Positions 58,864 to 64,000 of a DNA stretch of 64,000 bases are shown here, piece by piece (the stretch's first letter is position 1; each line of letters opens with the position of its first letter). The translations under genes were made by a program, and so were the position numbers. The notes under the pieces were generated by a model. That model worked only from the letters and a program-made list of their open reading frames with translations. It had not been told where the DNA came from and did not search any database. The stretch lies in contig JBBIHB010000011.1 in NCBI GenBank assembly GCA_037447215.1, positions 29,768 through 93,767 of the forward strand. The letters are read 5' to 3'. The DNA comes from UBA1413 sp037447215 (GTDB taxonomy: Bacteria; Bacteroidota; Bacteroidia; Bacteroidales; Prolixibacteraceae).

Positions 58864-60321
58864 TTCTCGACCAAGATTTTCAACCCCTTCATCTTTAATA
58901 ACAATTGCCTCATAGGTATAAAGTTGTGCCTGTTTCCATCCATCCCACGACAGGCCTGCCTTATCGCGACTGCATCGCCCCAGAAGTTCTTCAATGCTCC
59001 ATCCGTATTTTTGGCCCACCTGTGGCAAGAATGTCCCTGAATTCAGTCCTTTTTTTATATAAATGCCGTGCTTGCCAGGTACTATTTCCTCTTTCGTGTG
59101 AATTCTCTTCAGAGGGGTCAGCACCGAAATTTCTATTCCCAGTTTTTCCAATTCATCGGCAGTAGCCGGCCCGAAACGCCGGTCGTTCACTGCCGATGCG
59201 GCCGAACGGTTAACTACTTCGGCAAGGAGCTGTTCGTTTTCGAAACTACCAATACAACCACGCAACATTCCTGAAATGTAAACACTTACAAATGCGCCTG
59301 CTTTTTTGGCCAGATTTCCTTCTATGGTGTTATTGCTAAGTTTCAGCCTACTTCCTGAACGAACCATCTCAGTGATTGAATTTTTTGCAATGGTGAGTAA
59401 TTCTTCTTTTTCGCAGTCAGAAAGTTCAAATTCATTTCCAGTTGCACCGTAAAGAGTAATCGCGCTGTAGCCCACCACCCTGTTTCGGTCGCCATGCATT
59501 TCCCGGTCACCCGAATTCTGGTAATCAACCCATTCTGCTTCATAAGGTTTATTGGACATCATATAGAGTAGTGTAAGTACCGAAGTCCATCCACAGAGTG
59601 AAGTGGCCAGGCCGGGAATCTTCTTCCGGCTGCTTATATTCAGTACTTCAAGGAGCTTTTCGGGCGACTTTGTGAGTATGGCTTCTGTAGTTATCCGGTC
59701 GATTACAACCGCATCCTCATACCCTGGGTAATGCGAAAAATCGGAGCTGATCACAAAAAGGTTTTCGGCAATCAGGAATTGACTCAATGTTTCGGCAATT
59801 TTCCGGCATTCGGTTGGATTGTGGGTGCCGAGGATTATGGGAACCAGTTTAAAGCCCGGTTTAATCATTTTCTGCAAAAAAGGCAATTCCACCTCTAAAC
59901 TGTGTTCGGGAATATGGACGTCTTCGCGGCTCGAAAACAGAGGGCTGGTTCCGACAAGCATTTTTCCGGTTTCAAGGTCAACTTCCAAAGTTCCCAGAGG
60001 TGTTTCATAATTACCTGAGCAATAAACAGAAGCTCCAGGGAAATGAAAATGGTGGCTCGATGCCAGTACAAAAACCCTTTTATATTCCGAATATTTTGGA
60101 ATTTGCTTAAATCCCGAAGCAGCTACTTTCCCGCTGAAAACATAACCTGCATGGGGAACTATTATTGCCTGTGGTAACAAACCTGGCCTGACTGGGTTTT
60201 TAGCTTCCTCAAACAATACATCAACTTCTTTGGACAAAGCTTTTTTATCGACCGGATAAAACCTTCCGGCAACTGCTGGTTTTCGCGTAAATCGCTTAAT
60301 ATTGTTATGAAATTTTGTCAT
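58855..60321 (-). CDS. Memo-AMMECR1 fusion (AmmeMemoRadiSam B + A)
   Basis: A 488-residue two-domain protein. The N-terminal Memo part (about 12-285) has RKPAVAGRFYP, IIVPHAGYVFSGKVA with the first metal His, SSHHFHFPGASVY with the second, and GLATSLCGW with the Cys ligand seen in human MEMO1. The C-terminal AMMECR1 part (about 300-485) has GAFVSVYISGMLRGCIGSFENEQLL and NDRRFGPATADELEKLGIEISVLTPL, with the LRGCIG motif. In many genomes these are two genes next to a radical-SAM partner; that partner is not in this window. The molecular role is unsettled; Memo-type proteins bind iron or copper. It converges with the lysine-less aminotransferase. Confidence 0.9.
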   Translation of the reverse strand: MTKFHNNIKRFTRKPAVAGRFYPVDKKALSKEVDVLFEEAKNPVRPGLLPQAIIVPHAGYVFSGKVAASGFKQIPKYSEYKRVFVLASSHHFHFPGASVYCSGNYETPLGTLEVDLETGKMLVGTSPLFSSREDVHIPEHSLEVELPFLQKMIKPGFKLVPIILGTHNPTECRKIAETLSQFLIAENLFVISSDFSHYPGYEDAVVIDRITTEAILTKSPEKLLEVLNISSRKKIPGLATSLCGWTSVLTLLYMMSNKPYEAEWVDYQNSGDREMHGDRNRVVGYSAITLYGATGNEFELSDCEKEELLTIAKNSITEMVRSGSRLKLSNNTIEGNLAKKAGAFVSVYISGMLRGCIGSFENEQLLAEVVNRSAASAVNDRRFGPATADELEKLGIEISVLTPLKRIHTKEEIVPGKHGIYIKKGLNSGTFLPQVGQKYGWSIEELLGRCSRDKAGLSWDGWKQAQLYTYEAIVIKDEGVENLGRELP

Positions 60322-60434
60322 AATGTAATTTGTTAGTGTATCGTTGTACGAATAACAAATTAATTGGTTTTTTTTGTTTTCATATGAATTTTTGAAAGAT
60401 TACATGATTAATTCGAAAAACACCGGAAATTTTT

Positions 60435-60442
60435 TACTTTTG
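60435..60442 (+). promoter_or_regulatory. Promoter -7 element for the M16 pair
   Basis: TACTTTTG matches TAnnTTTG, 41 bp before the first M16 ATG. No -33 box at normal spacing. Confidence 0.4.
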
Positions 60443-60483
60443 TACATAATGAACCAAAAATACATTTAGAAACTTGTTGAATT

Positions 60484-61815
60484 ATGAAAAATTACCCGAA
60501 GTTTTTATGTTTGTTTTTGCTGGCTATGTTGATGATTCCTTCGCTGGCACAAAACAGAAAAATTGAGTTTACAGAATATAAACTCGACAATGGCTTGCAT
60601 GTAATTCTACAGCCCGATAACACTACGCCGAATGTTATCGTGAGTATTATGTACCATGTTGGTTCGAAAAATGAATTACCACATCGGACAGGGTTTGCCC
60701 ACTTTTTTGAACATCTGATGTTCGAGGGAACCGCAAACATCCCAAGAGGACAGTTTACACGCTATGTGGAGGAATCCGGAGGAACACTCAACGCATTTAC
60801 TTCCAACGATGTTACTTATTATTATGTGATGTTGCCATCGAATCAGCTTGAACTTGGATTGTGGCTCGAATCGGAGAGGTTAATGCATGCACAGGTCGAT
60901 TCTATTGGTATTACCACACAAAAAGGAGTGGTCACCGAAGAGATGAAACAAACACGCGACAACCGGCCTTATGGCCGTTTGCTCACCGAAACTGTTAGCC
61001 GTGCATTTACCAGCCACTCGTACCGTTGGGATGTTTTAGGTGCCGCTGAACACATCAGGGGTGCCAAAGACCATGAGTTCATGGAATTTCATGAAATGTT
61101 TTATGTCCCGAACAATGCCGTTCTGGTCATTGCCGGCGATATTGATGTTGATGCCACCAGGCCGCTGGTCGAAAAATATTTTGCCGAGATACCAGCCGGA
61201 ACAAAAGAAATCCGCCGCCCGCAGCCAAACGAACCTAGGCGGATGGTCGAAGTTCGTGACACGGTTTACGACAACATTCAGCTGCCTGCGGTTATTCAGG
61301 CCTATCATATCCCCGGGCAGGGAACCGATGATTATTACGCAGTTGAAATGCTGGGCTCCATCCTTTCGCAAGGCCAGAGTAGCCGCTTGTACCGGTCGCT
61401 GGTCGATGAACAGCGTTTGGCCATTCAGGTAGCTGCCATTCCTTTGGGGCTTGAACATCCTGGCCTTTCCATCGTATTCGGGATACCGCAAATGGGGGTT
61501 GACCCAAAGTTACTGGAAGATGCCATCAATATAGAATTGGAAAAAATCAGGAATGAACTTATTACCGAAGTGGAAATGGAAAAGCTTCGGAACCAATACG
61601 AAAACCGGATAGTCAACAACAATAACACCATTGCCAGCAGGGCACAGAACCTTGCATCGAACCATACTTTTTTTGGAAATGCCGATAGGGTTAACACCCT
61701 GCTCGACAAGTACATGGCCGTTACCCGCGAAGATATTCAACGTGCAGCACAGGAGTATTTCAGGGAAAACAACCGTGTGGTTCTTTATTTTCTGCCCAAA
61801 AGCCAGATGAATTAA
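60484..61815 (+). CDS. M16 peptidase, zinc-bearing subunit
   Basis: A 443-residue protein with a signal peptide (FLCLFLLAMLMIPSLAQ) and an inverted zinc motif in GFAHFFEHLMFEGT, H73-x2-E76-H77, plus a downstream Glu in VVTEEMKQTRDN (about 155). It is half-length like bacterial two-subunit M16B proteases. It probably degrades peptides in the periplasm. The second, zinc-motif-free M16 gene follows after 19 bp, so the two should form an active/inactive heterodimer. The TAnnTTTG element upstream serves both. Confidence 0.92.
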   Translation: MKNYPKFLCLFLLAMLMIPSLAQNRKIEFTEYKLDNGLHVILQPDNTTPNVIVSIMYHVGSKNELPHRTGFAHFFEHLMFEGTANIPRGQFTRYVEESGGTLNAFTSNDVTYYYVMLPSNQLELGLWLESERLMHAQVDSIGITTQKGVVTEEMKQTRDNRPYGRLLTETVSRAFTSHSYRWDVLGAAEHIRGAKDHEFMEFHEMFYVPNNAVLVIAGDIDVDATRPLVEKYFAEIPAGTKEIRRPQPNEPRRMVEVRDTVYDNIQLPAVIQAYHIPGQGTDDYYAVEMLGSILSQGQSSRLYRSLVDEQRLAIQVAAIPLGLEHPGLSIVFGIPQMGVDPKLLEDAINIELEKIRNELITEVEMEKLRNQYENRIVNNNNTIASRAQNLASNHTFFGNADRVNTLLDKYMAVTREDIQRAAQEYFRENNRVVLYFLPKSQMN

Positions 61816-61834
61816 TCTAAAAAATCGAAAAACA

Positions 61835-63916
61835 ATGAAGAAGATAATATTAATCTTAGTAGCAGGAATACTGCTTTCCTTTAGCCTTAGTGCGCAGATT
61901 GACCGCAGCCGCCCCCCGCAACCCGGTCCTGCACCGGTGGTCAATATCGGTAATTACCATATGTTCACCCTCCCTAACGGATTAAAAGTAATCGTGGTCG
62001 AAAACCATAAAACCCCTGTTGTTACATGGCAATTGACACTCGATATCGATCCGGTGATAGAGGGCGATGCAAAAGGATATGTCGATTTTGCCGGCCAGTT
62101 GATGCGATCGGGAACCAAAACCCGGTCAAAACAGCAAATCGATGAAGAAATTGACTTTATCGGCGCTTCTCTAAGTACTTTCTCTACCGGTATATTCGGA
62201 TCGTCGCTTACCAGGCATAAGGAGAAATTACTGACTTTAATGTCGGATGTTTTGCTGAATCCTGTATTTTCTCAGGATGAACTGGAAAAGACTGTTGCAC
62301 AGACAATTTCAGAACTATCGGCCAATGAGAGCGATGCAAATTTTATGGTCGATAATATGATTGCTTCTGTTTTGTATGGCAATTCACACCCTTACGGTGA
62401 GGCTTTAACCAAAGAAAGTGTTAACAATATTACCCGAGATCATCTGGTCAACTATTATAATACCTATGTCAAACCCAATGTAGCATATCTGGTTGTAGTG
62501 GGCGACATTACCTTAAAAGAAGCCAAAAAACTCACCGGAAAATATTTTAAAACCTGGAAGAAAGGTGCAGTGCCAAAAGCATCTTATGAAATTCCTGTTC
62601 CACCTGCTGGAAATAAAGTGGCTTTTGCCAATCGTGATGGCGCAGTTCAGAGCGTGCTTGCCGTTTCTTATCCGGTTGAACTGAAACCCGGGGCTCCCGA
62701 TGCCATCAAAGCAAGTGTAATGAACAGTATTCTTGGGGGTGGCGTATTTTCTGGCCGTCTGATGCAAAACCTCCGCGAAGACAAAGGATACACTTATGGG
62801 GCACGTTCATCCCTTTCGACCGACCGGCTTGTTGGAAGTTTCAGCGCCCGTACCGAAGTGGGTAATAATGTTACCGATAGTGCTCTTGTTGAAATCTTTT
62901 ACGAAATGAACAGATTGGTGAAAGACCCGGTTGATCAGCAATCGCTCGACCTGGTGAAAAACTTTATGAACGGCACTTTTGCCCGTTCGCTTGAAAACCC
63001 GCGTACCATTGCCAATTTCGCCCTCAATATTGAAAGGTACAAATTGCCTAAAGATTATTATAAAACCTATCTCGAAAAAATGTCTGCCGTTTCTATCGAA
63101 GATGTTTCGGCTATGGCTGCCAAATACATCAAACCTGAAAATGCATGGATTGTGGTTGGCGGCAATAAAGATGAGGTAGCCCCGAAACTGGCCCGGTTCA
63201 GCAAATCAGGAGAAGTACTCTTTTTTGATCCTTACGGGAGGAAAATTGAAGCATCGGGTGCAGTTATTCCGGCTGGAATGACAGTTGAAAAAGTAATTGA
63301 AAATTACCTGAAAGCCATTGGTGGTAGCGACAAGCTGAAAAGTGTTTCGGATCTGGTGATGAAAATGAGCACATCCATACAAGGTATGGCCATAGAATTG
63401 GTTTCGTCATATAAAGCTCCAGGCAAAATAGTTGTAACCACCAGTGTAGGGGGTAATATTATGCAAAAACAGGTATTCGATGGCGAACGCGGACAGGTAA
63501 CAGCTATGGGCCAGAAAATAGAGCTTTCGGGCAAACAACTCGAAGATATGAAAATGCAGGCCAAACTTTTCCCCGAACTGGAATATAAGAGTCAGGGGTT
63601 TGAACTGAAGCTTGCCGATATTGAGGATATTGAAGGCAAGCCTGCATACAAAATTCAGATTAACAGTCCGCAGGGAGCCACAAAAACCGAATTCTTTGAT
63701 GTGGCAAGCGGCTTAAAAGTCCGTTCGGTGGTATCGCAGGATACCCAGATGGGCCCCATGACCGTTACGGCAAATATGGGCGACTACCGAGAAGTGGATG
63801 GGATTAAGTTCCCGTTTGCAATTAAGCAACAGGCCGGGCCCCAGGCCCTCGATCTGAAAGTGAATTCAATTGAAATGAATAAAGGCATTTCGAATGACCT
63901 GTTTGTGATTGAATAA
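61835..63916 (+). CDS. M16 peptidase-like subunit with C-terminal extension
   Basis: A 693-residue protein with a signal peptide (LILVAGILLSFSLSAQ). The first ~460 residues are two M16 domains. Where the zinc motif HxxEH should be, the sequence is YVDFAGQLMRSGT, so it is inactive alone; the C-terminal M16 domain keeps GGGVFSGRLMQNLREDKGYTYGA with the substrate-binding Arg/Tyr pair. Residues about 480-693 form an added beta-rich domain (KAIGGSDKLKSVSDLVMKMS...), similar in style to outer-membrane lipoprotein-sorting or DUF4292 folds. It likely pairs with the upstream zinc subunit in the periplasm. Confidence 0.88.
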   Translation: MKKIILILVAGILLSFSLSAQIDRSRPPQPGPAPVVNIGNYHMFTLPNGLKVIVVENHKTPVVTWQLTLDIDPVIEGDAKGYVDFAGQLMRSGTKTRSKQQIDEEIDFIGASLSTFSTGIFGSSLTRHKEKLLTLMSDVLLNPVFSQDELEKTVAQTISELSANESDANFMVDNMIASVLYGNSHPYGEALTKESVNNITRDHLVNYYNTYVKPNVAYLVVVGDITLKEAKKLTGKYFKTWKKGAVPKASYEIPVPPAGNKVAFANRDGAVQSVLAVSYPVELKPGAPDAIKASVMNSILGGGVFSGRLMQNLREDKGYTYGARSSLSTDRLVGSFSARTEVGNNVTDSALVEIFYEMNRLVKDPVDQQSLDLVKNFMNGTFARSLENPRTIANFALNIERYKLPKDYYKTYLEKMSAVSIEDVSAMAAKYIKPENAWIVVGGNKDEVAPKLARFSKSGEVLFFDPYGRKIEASGAVIPAGMTVEKVIENYLKAIGGSDKLKSVSDLVMKMSTSIQGMAIELVSSYKAPGKIVVTTSVGGNIMQKQVFDGERGQVTAMGQKIELSGKQLEDMKMQAKLFPELEYKSQGFELKLADIEDIEGKPAYKIQINSPQGATKTEFFDVASGLKVRSVVSQDTQMGPMTVTANMGDYREVDGIKFPFAIKQQAGPQALDLKVNSIEMNKGISNDLFVIE

Positions 63917-63965
63917 GTATAAGCAAAATGTAAAAACTAAGACTTCATCTGACAGTCAGGCATTT

Positions 63966-63985
63966 TTTGCCTCTACCGAGGCAAA
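63966..63985. other. Hairpin near the right edge
   Basis: TTTGCCTC-TACC-GAGGCAAA is a perfect 8-bp stem, about 50 bp after the M16 gene stop. The T run is on the 5' side only, so it is not a clear terminator. Nothing else is recognisable in the last 84 bp. Confidence 0.4.
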
Positions 63986-64000
63986 GCGTTTTCCGGGGCA

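Noticed and set aside
63966..63985. Terminator after the M16 genes
   Set aside because: The stem is good but the T run precedes it, so it does not fit an intrinsic terminator on either strand.
1..64000. CRISPR arrays, tRNA or rRNA genes, IS elements, prophage
   Set aside because: No regularly spaced repeats, cloverleaf sequences, transposase or phage motifs were recognised on either strand.

Overview
The window is chromosomal DNA from a member of the Bacteroidota, most likely the Bacteroidales/Marinilabiliales side. The evidence is gliding/type IX secretion genes (gldH, porZ, a cargo protein with a type A C-terminal sorting domain), a large TonB-dependent receptor, bactofilin next to an ATP synthase operon without beta/epsilon genes, DUF4834 and RicT/GldH neighbours, repeated TAnnTTTG promoter elements of the Bacteroidetes type, and almost no Shine-Dalgarno sequences. 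No rRNA, tRNA, CRISPR array, IS element or prophage was seen.

Layout. 1-10.0 kb is a surface-glycan cluster: a partial YfhO-like membrane protein, a Wzx-type flippase, a methyltransferase, two GT4 glycosyltransferases and a compact wbpI-wbpE-wbpD-wbpB set. That set should convert UDP-GlcNAc uronic acid towards a UDP-2,3-diacetamido-mannuronic acid. 10.0-14.2 kb holds a PIN-toxin/antitoxin pair in AT-rich DNA, glycyl-tRNA synthetase, a DUF4834 membrane protein and an S28-type peptidase. 14.3-19.9 kb holds an overlapping hemerythrin/LuxR-regulator pair and methylmalonyl-CoA mutase (mutA, mutB). 20-23.4 kb holds an oxidoreductase and an acyl-CoA ligase. 23.4-31 kb is a divergent outer-membrane locus: a beta-helix lipoprotein and a porin on the minus strand, and a TonB receptor and a T9SS-exported paralogue of the beta-helix protein on the plus strand. 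Four in-phase 11-bp repeats lie just upstream of the TonB receptor.

31-34 kb holds a MORN-repeat protein, a membrane-bound AraC-type regulator and a sugar-isomerase-like protein. 34.2-44.3 kb is housekeeping: ricT-gldH, trmB, an alkyltransferase-like protein, an Mrp ATPase, an OmpA lipoprotein, dxs, a histidine kinase, DUF177-rpmF and fabH. 44.5-50.4 kb is bactofilin, an AtpI-like protein and atpBEFHAG, with an intercistronic hairpin between atpE and atpF that ends in an anti-Shine-Dalgarno-like sequence. 50.4-54.5 kb holds a methyltransferase, a TSUP permease, a decayed nhaA, an ArsR regulator and rdgB. 54.5-64 kb holds porZ-recO, an aminotransferase homologue lacking the PLP lysine, a Memo-AMMECR1 fusion and a pair of M16 peptidases.

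How parts may work together. PorZ is the A-LPS-binding subunit of the T9SS cell-surface attachment complex, and Wbp-type sugars are known to be needed for A-LPS in Porphyromonas, so the glycan cluster and the T9SS genes here may serve one export/anchoring route. The items most worth a second look are the beta-helix/TonB/porin locus with its 11-bp operator, the lysine-less aminotransferase beside the Memo-AMMECR1 fusion, the atpE-atpF intercistronic element, the hemerythrin-LuxR pair and the nhaA pseudogene. All statements come from reading the sequence; no homology search was run. Hand-counted positions of short sites may be off by a base.
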